Source of the DNA: Lachnospiraceae bacterium
GTDB taxonomy: Bacteria > Bacillota > Clostridia > Lachnospirales > Lachnospiraceae
Direction of reading: 5' to 3'
DNA: 38,880 nt
NCBI GenBank assembly: GCA_024403435.1
Contig: JAKSRV010000007.1
Coordinates: 1 to 38,880, forward strand
The notes under the pieces are model-generated. The model did no database searches. It was not told the DNA's origin and was given only the letters and a program-made list of their open reading frames with translations. A program made the position numbers and the translations under genes. Positions 17,122 to 26,441 of the stretch are shown piece after piece (position 1 is the first letter of the stretch; each line of letters begins with the position of its first letter).

Positions 17122-18180
17122 ATGTCAGAGCAAAATAACTTTTCCGAAGAAACAAAAACAGAATCCGTCGGAACCGACATTGCTCCTTCACGAAACAAGA
17201 AGAAAATGCGCCGATCGACCTTGATACTCGGCATTATACTTCCTCTGATAATAGTGATTGTCATTATTGTGGTAGTGTTCAAGATAAAAGGTATCTTTCA
17301 TACAATCCGTATAGATTCGACCGTCACACAGGAAGATATCGACAACTACGTTGACAGCTATGATGTTATGGTCCCCTTGACTGACGAAAACGGATATCTT
17401 ATTCGACAGGAAGTAAAAAAAATCGTAGTATTCGGCAATTATCCGTTTGCTGCCGATGCCGATTCACCTGATGGTATGGCTGCTCTTTTAGCGGAAGCCA
17501 CGGGAGCCGAAGTTATCAATTGTTCCATAGACGGTTCCAGAATAGGAAGTTCTTCATTGGAAATGCCATCCGTATCCAATCCCATGGACATATATACTCC
17601 CTATTATCTGACCGCTCTCATGTCCTATAAGAATGAAATCTATGATGAGTTTATTAAATGCGGACAATTGCTCGGAGCAGACAAACCCTCCAACGCAGAC
17701 GAAGTGGTAAAGACCTTGTATGAACTCGACCCTTCCGAGATTGATGTATTTGTATTCATGTATGATTCCGAAGATTACTGGGTCACTCAACGCTGCATAG
17801 ACAGTTACAATGAATATTCCATAGATACCGTCTGCGGCAATCTTATTTCTGCATTCAGAATGATAAAGATGGTGTACACCAACAATCGTATCATCTATAT
17901 GTCGCCATATTTCAATTTATATGAAAATGAAGACGGAACTACCGAAACCTGTGAGTTTCATATAGGTATGCACGGTGCTCCGTCAACCTACTTTTTCCAG
18001 GTTGGCGATGCGGTAAACAAGACCGCCGAAGCATCGTTTGTAGATAATCTCTACGGAACAATTACCGAGGACAATTATAAGCCGTATCTGTCAGATACCC
18101 GCCACCTTACTCAGGCAGGACGTCAAAAGCTGATTGACAGACTTGTATATGCCATCAATTATTTCAACAAAAAAGACTGA
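17122..18180 (+). CDS. SGNH-hydrolase-like membrane protein lacking the GDS serine
   Basis: 352 residues: a short charged cytoplasmic region, one transmembrane segment (about 32-54) and an extracytoplasmic domain. The domain follows the block order of SGNH hydrolases and can be laid block by block on the intact SGNH protein at 25462-26436. At block I it has VVFGNYPFAAD (G105-N106-Y107) where the paralogue has VMMGDSIFAHT, so the nucleophilic Ser and its Asp are gone. Block II Gly (SIDGSRIGSS), a block III-like YDSEDYW (E217-D218) and block V DTRHLTQAG (D325, H328) remain. It may be a pseudoenzyme or binding protein rather than an esterase or acyltransferase. It is the only plus-strand gene, divergent from the polysaccharide operon, with a weak ribosome site and its own strong terminator. 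Confidence 0.8.
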   Translation: MSEQNNFSEETKTESVGTDIAPSRNKKKMRRSTLILGIILPLIIVIVIIVVVFKIKGIFHTIRIDSTVTQEDIDNYVDSYDVMVPLTDENGYLIRQEVKKIVVFGNYPFAADADSPDGMAALLAEATGAEVINCSIDGSRIGSSSLEMPSVSNPMDIYTPYYLTALMSYKNEIYDEFIKCGQLLGADKPSNADEVVKTLYELDPSEIDVFVFMYDSEDYWVTQRCIDSYNEYSIDTVCGNLISAFRMIKMVYTNNRIIYMSPYFNLYENEDGTTETCEFHIGMHGAPSTYFFQVGDAVNKTAEASFVDNLYGTITEDNYKPYLSDTRHLTQAGRQKLIDRLVYAINYFNKKD

Positions 18181-18205
18181 CTTATATAAATGAATTGATT
18201 AACCC

Positions 18206-18239
18206 AAAGAACCTGCACAGAGAAATGTGCAGGTTCTTT
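18206..18239 (+). terminator. Strong terminator of the SGNH-like gene
   Basis: A perfect 14-bp stem (AAAGAACCTGCACA with TGTGCAGGTTCTTT) closes a 6-base loop and is followed by AATTT, 26 bases after the stop codon at 18180. It may also slow transcription arriving from the convergent minus-strand operon. Confidence 0.85.
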
Positions 18240-18251
18240 AATTTATGCCAT

Positions 18252-18282
18252 AAAATCAAGCCTTATATTTAAGATTGATTTT
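18252..18282 (-). terminator. Possible terminator at the end of the decoration operon
   Basis: AAAATCAA and TTGATTTT (8 bp) flank an inner CTT/AAG pairing with a small bulge. On the minus strand it lies 43 bases after the stop codon of the gene at 18325. The stem is AT-rich and the T-run is short, so the call is tentative. Confidence 0.4.
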
Positions 18283-18324
18283 GTGACATAACCGATATTC
18301 ACTTCAAGTTTCGCCCGATACAAA

Positions 18325-19083
18325 TCACAGGCTAAAATCGGCAGCCACATTTTTATATATTACATAACCGTCGATATGCGCATATTCTTCAAAGCCATAC
18401 TCATCTGCGCTTCCGATAATTAATTTATTCTCATCCAGAACAATATAGTGACAACCACGTTTAGATGCCTCGGTAAACAAATCTTCCGCATCCGTTTCCT
18501 CTTCCGTAATCAGCTCATGCAACGGATCAAAATGCTTGATATATTTGAGTTCTTCATAACCGTACGGCATAACTATCAGCGGCGTATATTGACGCACATA
18601 TACCAGCATTTCAGTGGGGAATGCCACCATTATCTCTCTTCCCGGTATAACTATCTCATCACATATATCCACAACCGTATGCGGCATATGGTACTCGTTT
18701 TCGGCTATAGAATACTCTGCATCCGTATATACGATTTTACCGCCCACAGCTATCAATCCCGCTGCAAGTAAAATCGCAACAATTCTCACCCTACCTTTAA
18801 GTCTACCGTACAAATCGGCAACCGAGTATGCTATGGTTACCGATACCGGAAGAAGCCACAAAATTCTGTAGTATATCTCTTCATCCGCATAGTCTTTCAT
18901 TATCTTTGCCGTCAGCGGATTAAAGAACAGGACCAGTACTACCGCAGGCATATAAACAAAAAGTATTTTATATTCCTTGCGTTTTTCCACAATCACCATT
19001 CTGACTACACACACAAGATAGAATATAAATATCAGGCCGGTGCCTATATATTCCTTAAAATGATTTACAACAAAATCCCACAT
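18325..19083 (-). CDS. Membrane protein, possibly the detached C-terminal half of a GT-C-like glycosyltransferase
   Basis: 252 residues with about four transmembrane segments in the first 125 residues, then a soluble domain of about 125 residues (VDICDEIVIPGREIMVAFPTEML...) ending in a basic-acidic mix without further membrane segments. I do not recognise a catalytic motif. The layout of hydrophobic helices followed by one external globular domain resembles the C-terminal half of large GT-C enzymes. The preceding gene, only 9 bases upstream, ends in membrane helices and has an acidic loop typical of the N-terminal half of such enzymes. Its own AGGAGGACGGT before the ATG shows that it is translated separately. 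Last gene of the operon. Confidence 0.7.
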   Translation of the reverse strand: MWDFVVNHFKEYIGTGLIFIFYLVCVVRMVIVEKRKEYKILFVYMPAVVLVLFFNPLTAKIMKDYADEEIYYRILWLLPVSVTIAYSVADLYGRLKGRVRIVAILLAAGLIAVGGKIVYTDAEYSIAENEYHMPHTVVDICDEIVIPGREIMVAFPTEMLVYVRQYTPLIVMPYGYEELKYIKHFDPLHELITEEETDAEDLFTEASKRGCHYIVLDENKLIIGSADEYGFEEYAHIDGYVIYKNVAADFSL

Positions 19084-19092
19084 ACCGTCCTC

Positions 19093-20256
19093 CTATCGAT
19101 TCAGCACATACAGTGCTGCAAACAGTAAACACGGCATGCATCCTATTATCATCGGAATAAGATGCCAACCCTTTTTATATGCAAAAATCATCATCACTGC
19201 CACGATGGCAATAGGCATTACGCAAATCAATGCTCCCAATGTACTGCACAAACATCCCGCAGTATTGAGCATAAAAAGCATTATCCATACATTTAAGTCG
19301 GTACGCTTTTTCTCCTTGGCATAATCCAATATCAAAAATAACGACAGAATAATCCCCGGAATAATCAGTGATGCAATAGTAGCCTTTCCCTGGCGTATTC
19401 TTGTAACAAAGAACTTCTCCGGTATCTTGGTTGAATACAGACTGAAAAACACCAAAAGCTCGGTAACAACCAAATAAATCGGAAGCTTATCTTTGTTCTT
19501 ACCCAGAACTCTGTTACCCATAAGAGCGTATACGCCGTATGTAAACGGAAGTAAAATCGCAGGCATCAACACATGTGCCATACTGACCACCCTCACTCCC
19601 GTCACTTCAGATAAAAAAGCAAGCCAAGCCGGAAACGGTTCCAAACTATGACGGTAATCCATTTCCGTCGTAATACCTGTGTAAGGTACAAGATTGTACA
19701 TTCTGTTCGACGCCTGCATAGAAACAGCCTCACTGACATAGTACGCATCATCAGCATCCATATATGCCAATCTCACCTGTAATACTGTCTGCAGCACTAA
19801 AATCACAGCAAAAACAATCCACACAACTCCCATCACTTTATCAGCATTCACATTATCCTGTTGCTTTGTATTTGCTATTCTTTTAATATTATCTTTTTCT
19901 CCTGTCTGAATCTTCATCAATTCGGTTATCACGTGTCTCTTAATCTGGCGTATAACATTGACAACGATTGCAACACCACAAACTACTGCGGTACTACCGG
20001 AATACATTTTGACAATGAGAGAAAAATCATTCTTCTTAAGAATTATCCATACTGCGATTATCTGAAAAATGCACCACAAAAGGAGCTGTCCCAAAAACCA
20101 GCTCCAAAGAATAATTCCCATCTGTCGGCGACCGTTGCCCTCTTTGCGACAACCTTCCGTTATAAATCCGTCCTTCTTAAATGCAAAGACGCTTCCGGCT
20201 GTCACAGGAACAACAATCAACCATAAAATTGTCAACAAAACTGAAGTTAATGTCAT
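19093..20256 (-). CDS. Polytopic membrane protein, GT-C-like (DUF6077-type resemblance)
   Basis: 387 residues with about 9-10 transmembrane segments. A large loop near residues 165-205 holds YMDADDAYYVSEAVS and TGITTEMDYRHSLEPFPAW; an acidic pair in the first external loop is a hallmark of GT-C glycosyltransferases, which use polyprenyl-phosphate sugars outside the membrane. My memory of the Lachnospiraceae family DUF6077 fits this pattern, but I cannot confirm the name. The gene starts with an ATGA overlap on the previous gene and is followed at once by the 252-residue protein, so the two probably work as one unit. Confidence 0.72.
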   Translation of the reverse strand: MTLTSVLLTILWLIVVPVTAGSVFAFKKDGFITEGCRKEGNGRRQMGIILWSWFLGQLLLWCIFQIIAVWIILKKNDFSLIVKMYSGSTAVVCGVAIVVNVIRQIKRHVITELMKIQTGEKDNIKRIANTKQQDNVNADKVMGVVWIVFAVILVLQTVLQVRLAYMDADDAYYVSEAVSMQASNRMYNLVPYTGITTEMDYRHSLEPFPAWLAFLSEVTGVRVVSMAHVLMPAILLPFTYGVYALMGNRVLGKNKDKLPIYLVVTELLVFFSLYSTKIPEKFFVTRIRQGKATIASLIIPGIILSLFLILDYAKEKKRTDLNVWIMLFMLNTAGCLCSTLGALICVMPIAIVAVMMIFAYKKGWHLIPMIIGCMPCLLFAALYVLNR

Positions 20257-21713
20257 TTGACATCCTCATCAAAAACTGCATTGCCGCACGTTACAAAAAT
20301 AGCCATAAACCATGCCACCACAGCACTACCGGCTTCCTTATAATCATACATACAGCTTCCGAGCATAACATTCCGAACTGCTATCAACAGGCATACCACA
20401 CACATTACTATGTATGCACCCGCTACCCGCTTGTCCACACGGTTGGCCTTACTGAAAAACTGTAATATAAATATAGCGAACCCTATAATCAATGCCGCTT
20501 CGAACCACAACATTGAATAGTCTATGTAATACTTGGAAAATACCGGTGCGTTACGCTTAAAAGAATCATAATTTCTGGCGATGTAGGAAATGCTGGTACC
20601 CTTATCAAGATAAATACTTGTAATAACAGGAGGTATCACGTATCCTGCGGTATCTACCAGAACATCATGTAATATATCATTACGATTTTCCGTCCAGGCT
20701 ATTTTATTTCCGTAACGATAAATCTCAAGAGCTTTTTCTCTTCCAAGCTCCTGTTCGAGCATAGGCATCATCAGATTCTCGACATTTTCCTGATGGCAAT
20801 AGGTTGCATTCATAACCTCATCGCCGACAACGCTGCCCAACTCATACATCCACAATCCCGGATAACATACACGCGAATGCCATGCAACTCGTATAAACAT
20901 CTGCCTCTCGATACTGAAAGACGCTCTCTGAGACATACTGTAATCCGTGGTAAGTCTGTCCAATCCCAACGTAATTCCCAGGAACAGCACCAATGTCATC
21001 AGTACCGACAGAATATCACGCCTTAATCCATATCTTCCCGCAGAACCGACATTATTTTTTTTCGCGTTCACAGTTTTCTTTGCGCTTACAATGATAACTC
21101 CTATTACTGTTATCACAACCGGCACTGCCGCAATAAAAATGTATATCCACTGCGTCAGAGTCAGCAACAACCAAAACAATGCAACCCCTGATACCGCATA
21201 TACATAATCGATAGTACCGGATTTATTGTTTTTGAGACATTTCCATGCTCTGATGCAAAATGCCGCCTGAAACATAAGCAGACTCAAAACGATTGAATTT
21301 ACCATAATCGCCATATGAATCTGAAGTATCATGGGAAATGTCATAATCACAAGACTTCCCCATATATATCTCCGCCATTTACGTCCAAATAATTCTGCTT
21401 CACGAAGCAGACAAAATCCCGCCGGCACAGCTAAAACCAGCTGAACTATATACAAATAACTGTACCACGGAACAAAGGTTATCTCTCCCAATGCACGGGT
21501 CAGGAGCACTATCGCCGGATATAAAATACCGGTATCGCCGTCTCCCCTCAGCAATTCTGATAATGTCAAATTTCCGGATGCCTCTCCAAACATCTGCACA
21601 TACACAATGTTTTTTACCATCCAAATAATACCAAACACTATCTGAACGCTAAAGCCTATGTATAACAGCCTGCCGAGCATGACAGACACATTATTCGCAC
21701 GCTTTGCTCTCAT
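20253..21713 (-). CDS. Polytopic membrane protein of unknown function in the decoration operon
   Basis: 486 residues with about 10-11 transmembrane segments. A long external loop of roughly 150 residues lies between helices in the second half (from LDRLTTDYSMSQRASFSIER to YYIDYSMLWF). The loop contains two Cys (SRVCYPGLW and ATYCHQEN) and many charged residues. I do not recognise the family. The shape and company (GtrB, GtrII, WecE) suggest a GT-C-type transferase or a subunit of the sugar-transfer machinery. The start has AAAGGA a little far upstream; the gap to wecE is 47 bases. Confidence 0.72.
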   Translation of the reverse strand: MRAKRANNVSVMLGRLLYIGFSVQIVFGIIWMVKNIVYVQMFGEASGNLTLSELLRGDGDTGILYPAIVLLTRALGEITFVPWYSYLYIVQLVLAVPAGFCLLREAELFGRKWRRYIWGSLVIMTFPMILQIHMAIMVNSIVLSLLMFQAAFCIRAWKCLKNNKSGTIDYVYAVSGVALFWLLLTLTQWIYIFIAAVPVVITVIGVIIVSAKKTVNAKKNNVGSAGRYGLRRDILSVLMTLVLFLGITLGLDRLTTDYSMSQRASFSIERQMFIRVAWHSRVCYPGLWMYELGSVVGDEVMNATYCHQENVENLMMPMLEQELGREKALEIYRYGNKIAWTENRNDILHDVLVDTAGYVIPPVITSIYLDKGTSISYIARNYDSFKRNAPVFSKYYIDYSMLWFEAALIIGFAIFILQFFSKANRVDKRVAGAYIVMCVVCLLIAVRNVMLGSCMYDYKEAGSAVVAWFMAIFVTCGNAVFDEDVK

Positions 21714-21760
21714 TTAAAATACAGTCCTTTAATTCCTATTCCGTATAGGCTGAAAATGTC

Positions 21761-22888
21761 TTATTTATAAAACTCCTTAACGGTGTCACATATCATATCC
21801 ACCTCTTCGGGCTTCAATCCATAATACATGGGAAGACGCGCCAGTCTCTCGCTTTCCTTGGTGGTATACTCATCTTCACCGTCAAATCTTCCAAACTTGA
21901 TACCTGCCGGAGCAGTATGAAGAGGAATATAGTGAAATACACACATAATTCCCTTCGACTTCAAAAATTCAATAAGTGCAGAACGCTCTTCGATATCCTT
22001 TGCTTTGATATAGAACATATGAGCATTATGAACACATCCCTCGGGAATTACCGGCAGCTCAATCTTTCCTGCATCCTTAAGCTCCTCAAGTCCCTTATAG
22101 TAGCGATTCCAATTAGCAATACGTGCCTCGTTAATCTCATCAGCCACCTCAAGCTGTGAATAAAGATATGCCGCATTCATATCGCTGGGAAGATAAGAAG
22201 ATCCCTGGTTAACCCAGGTATATTTATCAATCTGTCCGCGGAAAAATTTACTTCTGTTGGTACCTTTTTCACGGATAATCTCGGCATCCTCTATATCTTT
22301 CTCATCACGGATTAAAAGAGCACCGCCCTCACCCATACTGTAGTTCTTGGTCTCATGGAAACTGAGTGCACCAAAATTACCTATAGTACCCAGTGCCTTT
22401 CCCTTATAAGTAGACATGATACCCTGTGCAGCGTCCTCAATTACAATCAGGTTGTGACGCTTCGCAATATCCATAATGGTATCCATCTCACAAGCTACAC
22501 CCGCATAATGAACAGGTACAATCGCCTTGGTTTTATCGGTGATGGCTCTCTCAATTTTCTTTTCATCGATATTCATAGTATCGGGTCTGATGTCTACAAA
22601 TACCGGAGTCGCACCTCTGAGAACGAATGCATCAGCCGTCGAAACAAAGGTATATGCCGGCATAATAACCTCATCACCGGGCTTGATATCCGCAAGAATT
22701 GCAGCCAACTCCGTCGCATGAGTACAAGAGGTTGTAAGCAGTGCTTTCTTTGTGCCTGTCTTTTCCTCAAGCCACTTATTACATTCCTTGGTATATTTTC
22801 CGTCTCCGCAAATCTTCTGATTTGCAATACATTCTTTAATGTAATCTATAGCTGTATCCACAAATGGAGGAACATTAAAATTAATCAT
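21761..22888 (-). CDS. wecE: dTDP-4-amino-4,6-dideoxygalactose transaminase
   Basis: PLP enzyme that converts dTDP-4-keto-6-deoxyglucose (the RmlB product) to dTDP-Fuc4N using glutamate. The 375 residues follow E. coli WecE/RffA along the whole length as I remember it: PGDEVIMPAYTFVSTADAFV, VFVDIRPDTMNID, VPVHYAGVACEMDTIM, EDAAQGIMSTYKGKALGTIG, SFHETKNYSMGEGG with the PLP lysine at 181, REKGTNRSKFFRGQ, and YTTKESERLARLP. In E. coli this sugar goes into enterobacterial common antigen after N-acetylation by WecD; no acetyltransferase of that type is next to it here. AAGGAG precedes the ATG, and the gene overlaps the GtrB-like gene by 8 bases. Confidence 0.93.
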   Translation of the reverse strand: MINFNVPPFVDTAIDYIKECIANQKICGDGKYTKECNKWLEEKTGTKKALLTTSCTHATELAAILADIKPGDEVIMPAYTFVSTADAFVLRGATPVFVDIRPDTMNIDEKKIERAITDKTKAIVPVHYAGVACEMDTIMDIAKRHNLIVIEDAAQGIMSTYKGKALGTIGNFGALSFHETKNYSMGEGGALLIRDEKDIEDAEIIREKGTNRSKFFRGQIDKYTWVNQGSSYLPSDMNAAYLYSQLEVADEINEARIANWNRYYKGLEELKDAGKIELPVIPEGCVHNAHMFYIKAKDIEERSALIEFLKSKGIMCVFHYIPLHTAPAGIKFGRFDGEDEYTTKESERLARLPMYYGLKPEEVDMICDTVKEFYK

Positions 22889-23840
22889 GCTTTTTCCAAG
22901 CTCCTTTCACCTGTTCAGGCATATTGTCCGTAACCTTACTGATAATATATCTTGGACGTCCTTTTACTTCTTCATAAATTCTTGCAATATAATTTCCTAT
23001 GATTCCAAGGCAAATCATTATCAATCCGCCTATCATCAGTAAAAGCAATATAACCGTTGTGAATCCGTCCGCAGCGGTACCCATGCAAAATCTGACCAAT
23101 GTCTGTATTGCCAGTCCTATACTCAATATAACAAATACAAAGCCAAACCAGCTTACTATCTTAAGCGGCAATGTGGTAAATCCCAAAACATTACTGATTG
23201 CATATCTCACCAGGCTTGTAAAAGACCATTTGCTGCTACCGAACTGTCTCTCTCTTACATCATAGTAAACCGAATCTTTTTTGAAACCCACCCAAAAGCT
23301 CAATGCTCTGAAGAAAGTTTCCTTCTCCGGCATTTCCAAAAGAGCGTTTACTACCTTTCTGTCCAGCAGCTTAAAATCTGACGATGATTTCATGTCCATC
23401 TTTATCAGGCTGCTCATTATTCCGTAAAATATATTTGCAAAAGCCTTATGAAAAATGTTTTCCTTACCGCGAGTATTTTTTATACCCTCAACAACCTCTG
23501 TTCCGGTCTTCCATTTTTCATACATCTCCACAACCACTTCCGGCGGATGCTGAAGATCGCAGTCCATAACCACCACCGCATCTCCCGTTGCCAGCTCGAG
23601 TCCTGCAAATATTGCAGCTTCCTTACCAAAGTTACGGGAAAACTCAGCTCCTTTGACATGCGGGTTACTTTTCTGCAACTTGCATATTTCCGAATATGTA
23701 TTGTCCTTGGAGCCATCGCTCACAAATACCAATTCATAATCTATTCCGTTTTTTTCCATAAGCTCCGTCAAAACAGAGCCGGTATTCATTATATTTTGCT
23801 CCTCATTATACGAAGGAAGCACGATAGACAAAAGTGCCAT
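22881..23840 (-). CDS. GtrB-like polyprenyl-phosphate glycosyltransferase
   Basis: 319-residue GT2 enzyme of the DPM1/GtrB group, which loads a sugar from a nucleotide donor onto undecaprenyl phosphate. N-terminal GT-A domain with LSIVLPSYNEEQNI, FVSDGSKDNT, EFSRNFGKEAAI and the metal motif VMDCDLQHPPE (near 90-101), then an amphipathic region and two C-terminal transmembrane helices (about 232-262 and 270-292). GEGGATTTG before the ATG is not present as such; the ribosome site is GAGGATTTGT. It overlaps wecE by 8 bases, so the sugar loaded is plausibly Fuc4N or its derivative, but glucose is equally usual for this family. Confidence 0.88.
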   Translation of the reverse strand: MALLSIVLPSYNEEQNIMNTGSVLTELMEKNGIDYELVFVSDGSKDNTYSEICKLQKSNPHVKGAEFSRNFGKEAAIFAGLELATGDAVVVMDCDLQHPPEVVVEMYEKWKTGTEVVEGIKNTRGKENIFHKAFANIFYGIMSSLIKMDMKSSSDFKLLDRKVVNALLEMPEKETFFRALSFWVGFKKDSVYYDVRERQFGSSKWSFTSLVRYAISNVLGFTTLPLKIVSWFGFVFVILSIGLAIQTLVRFCMGTAADGFTTVILLLLMIGGLIMICLGIIGNYIARIYEEVKGRPRYIISKVTDNMPEQVKGAWKKHD

Positions 23841-23849
23841 ACAAATCCT

Positions 23850-25460
23850 CTATTCGTCCATATTCTCTGTCTTGATATACATTATTCCGTCTACTATACG
23901 GATGGAATCGGCTCCGGGAAAACTTCTCATTTCCCGATACTCATCACTGTAATATACCTCGCCGATTATATCCCCGGTGAGAAAATTCAAAGATGCTCCG
24001 AGATAATTCTTCATAAAGCTCTGATAATCCGCATTTTTATACAGCAGATAATCTCCGCTGAGTCCGATCATATTATCGGTAACGCCTGCTGTAAGATCTG
24101 TAGCCGGATATTCATCATCACTTACTACGCCTATCATCACTATCGGGATACCCTGATAATACCCCTCAGTCTGTTCTATCCTGTCTAAAAGACGAACACA
24201 GTATGAATATGTTCTTTCATATTTCTTGGACAGATTTGAATAACCGATATTATCAGCCACCCCATAGCACAGTATTATTACTGCCGCTGCTATCACAAGA
24301 CCCCATGATGCAAATACAGACGCCATGCCTGATTTTCGGTTGTTCTTACCGCTACCGTTCTTACCGGCGATAGTATTTCCCATCACAAGCAAATCTGAAT
24401 ATTTGTCTGAAAAAGCCACCATCAGCACGGGGAAAAGTACCCATTGATATCTCATAATCAGGTGATAGTTAACATCCGGTGATATTACCATAACTATATT
24501 GGCCGCCGCAGGCATTACTGCCGCTATACCAAGACATGTTATATAAAACCAGGGCTTTTTAAACCACTTGTACTCCTTAGCTGTCTTAATCAAGATATAC
24601 AAAAATACCAAGCTAAGAATTATCAAAGCCTCAATACCAAATGCATTTGGAGCAAAAATCTTGGATTTGACGGTAAAGCTCAAAAAATCCTTATACATCG
24701 CAGGGACAGTATTTAGAATCCCACCGGATGAAGCACTGTTCTCAAGACTGTCAATGCCTTGATATGTGCCAAGAGACTTCCCTTCAATCTGCATCAGTAT
24801 CTTGAGAATTGCATAATACAATCCGGCGCCACCCACTCCCATATACAGATAGCGCAGACAGTTCAACAGCTTTTCCTTAAAATTGCCCTTACCTGCCTCA
24901 TGGAGTGTTACCATATACAAACAAAGAATTATTGCAAAAGGCAGATATGCCTGATACGTTCCCAGGCTTAATGCCAGCAATATCGCTCCGATTATCCATC
25001 CGAATTTATATTTTTTTGTAACAGCCACCGCTGCCACTGCCATCAGTAGTGCAAGCATATAGCCGTCAAGAGTAAACACATATGCAAAAGTAGATGCCAG
25101 TGCCGGGAACGACGCCAGCAGACCACCTATAAGTGCTGCCGCTATATTGCTGCGTACCTCGGTAATATCAACCAAAAGCACAGCAGTTATTCCAAGGTAA
25201 AGAATACCCAATATTCCTATAAGCCACGGCAATGTGTAATAAGAAGATACCCCACACGCCACTGTCAAAAACCATCTTCCCGAGGTAATCATATTCTGAT
25301 CAAAATACATGCTGGCCAGTCCATCATGGTTGGGCCAATCAGATACCATTACCACCATATGCACCAACAGTCCTACAACTACCGTTGCCACAAAAGCGGA
25401 TTTCTTTTGAGAAGTTATATGCCTTTTTATATCTATTATAAATTCAACAAAGTTTTTCAA
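23850..25460 (-). CDS. GtrII-like (Glucos_trans_II) polytopic glycosyltransferase
   Basis: 536 residues, about 10-11 transmembrane segments. The first external loop contains DWPNHDGLASMYFDQ and SGRWF, the pattern I associate with the Shigella phage O-antigen glucosyltransferase GtrII family; members transfer a sugar from undecaprenyl phosphate to a polysaccharide outside the membrane. A C-terminal external domain of about 130 residues follows the last helix. It is directly before gtrB in the transcript, as expected for a GtrB/Gtr pair; a GtrA flippase is not visible. I choose TTG 25460, one base after the SGNH stop codon with GGAG upstream; the longer frame from 25523 would overlap that gene by 62 bases. 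Confidence 0.8.
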   Translation of the reverse strand: MKNFVEFIIDIKRHITSQKKSAFVATVVVGLLVHMVVMVSDWPNHDGLASMYFDQNMITSGRWFLTVACGVSSYYTLPWLIGILGILYLGITAVLLVDITEVRSNIAAALIGGLLASFPALASTFAYVFTLDGYMLALLMAVAAVAVTKKYKFGWIIGAILLALSLGTYQAYLPFAIILCLYMVTLHEAGKGNFKEKLLNCLRYLYMGVGGAGLYYAILKILMQIEGKSLGTYQGIDSLENSASSGGILNTVPAMYKDFLSFTVKSKIFAPNAFGIEALIILSLVFLYILIKTAKEYKWFKKPWFYITCLGIAAVMPAAANIVMVISPDVNYHLIMRYQWVLFPVLMVAFSDKYSDLLVMGNTIAGKNGSGKNNRKSGMASVFASWGLVIAAAVIILCYGVADNIGYSNLSKKYERTYSYCVRLLDRIEQTEGYYQGIPIVMIGVVSDDEYPATDLTAGVTDNMIGLSGDYLLYKNADYQSFMKNYLGASLNFLTGDIIGEVYYSDEYREMRSFPGADSIRIVDGIMYIKTENMDE

Positions 25461-25461
25461 A

Positions 25462-26436
25462 TCATTCTCCGTTTGAAAGATATGCACTGATTTTTTCAGC
25501 AATAAGTCTTCTTGCCGTTTCATTTGGATGAATGCGATCCGTTGTAAATGCTTCCCACATCATCAAATCCTCACCGTTTTCACCCTTAAGAAGTTTAGGA
25601 TCAGCCTTTACCGCTTCATCATACACATCATACAATGACAACCACTCGACACCGAGCTCTTCTGCCAATGCCTTCTGTACATCAATATATCCGTCCACAG
25701 TTCCACTGCCGTTATCCTTTTCATCGGATGGAATACACTCTTCACCGTACCAGGTTTTTACCGGAGCTATCAAAATAATTCTGAGATTAGGGTATTTCTC
25801 CTTCAGCTGCGTGAGCACACTCCTGAGTGCCCCTGCATAGGTGTATTCATCATATTCGTCAGAACCGCTTTCAATCGGAACTCCGTCCTGATAATCATTC
25901 AGCAGATGGTCAATAATCAAAATGTCCACCCGATTGAAATCTATATTCTCAAGAACTGATACTCTGTTCTTAAAATACTCTGTCCCGTTATCGCGAATAT
26001 AAGTATTGTTTTGATATCTAAAATCCTGCGCAATTATTGCCTGCGTGAGTGCCGCCATTGAAAAAGCATCGGAGTTATAATCCATCCTGCCGTCTCTATC
26101 GATATAACTCATACAGGAACCTCCAAAGGACATATCCGCAACAGTTGTATTCATACAACCCGCCAAGATATACGCCACCGAGGTTTCATCATTGGTATGA
26201 GCAAATATGCTATCACCCATCATTACAATATCAGCAGAATCGGTCGCATAATTTCTTCCTTCATTAATCATGAAGAGCACAAAGCAAATCACAAATGTAA
26301 TTAATGCTGCACCTCCGAGGACAATCCAACGTGCAAACCTTGTGATATATTCGGCTCTCGGAGGCACAACCTCCGTCTCAGGTCCGGATTCATTTGTCTC
26401 TTCAATTTTATTCGATATCTTTTCCTCGTCTGCCAA
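25462..26436 (-). CDS. Membrane-anchored SGNH/GDSL hydrolase family protein
   Basis: 324 residues: an acidic cytoplasmic region, a transmembrane segment (about 36-56) and an SGNH domain. Block I IVMMGDSIFAHT (Ser 76), block II Gly in FGGSCMS, block III-like LLNDY (Asn 180) and block V TTDRIHPNETA (Asp 300, His 303) are all present, so it is probably active as an esterase or as an O-acetyl transferase/esterase on cell-surface glycans. It begins with TTG, 5 bases after the ABC gene, with AGGAG about 10 bases upstream; no ATG occurs before the membrane segment. It is a paralogue of the plus-strand protein at 17122, which lacks the serine. Confidence 0.87.
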   Translation of the reverse strand: MADEEKISNKIEETNESGPETEVVPPRAEYITRFARWIVLGGAALITFVICFVLFMINEGRNYATDSADIVMMGDSIFAHTNDETSVAYILAGCMNTTVADMSFGGSCMSYIDRDGRMDYNSDAFSMAALTQAIIAQDFRYQNNTYIRDNGTEYFKNRVSVLENIDFNRVDILIIDHLLNDYQDGVPIESGSDEYDEYTYAGALRSVLTQLKEKYPNLRIILIAPVKTWYGEECIPSDEKDNGSGTVDGYIDVQKALAEELGVEWLSLYDVYDEAVKADPKLLKGENGEDLMMWEAFTTDRIHPNETARRLIAEKISAYLSNGE

Positions 26437-26441
26437 AATCT

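Noticed and set aside
19083..19095. Sequencing frameshift between the two GT-C-like genes
   Set aside because: The second gene has its own AGGAGG and ATG, so a true gene boundary is more likely than an error, though a natural split remains possible.
23850..25523. Longer start for the GtrII-like protein at 25523
   Set aside because: It would overlap the SGNH gene by 62 bases; TTG 25460 has a GGAG at the right distance.
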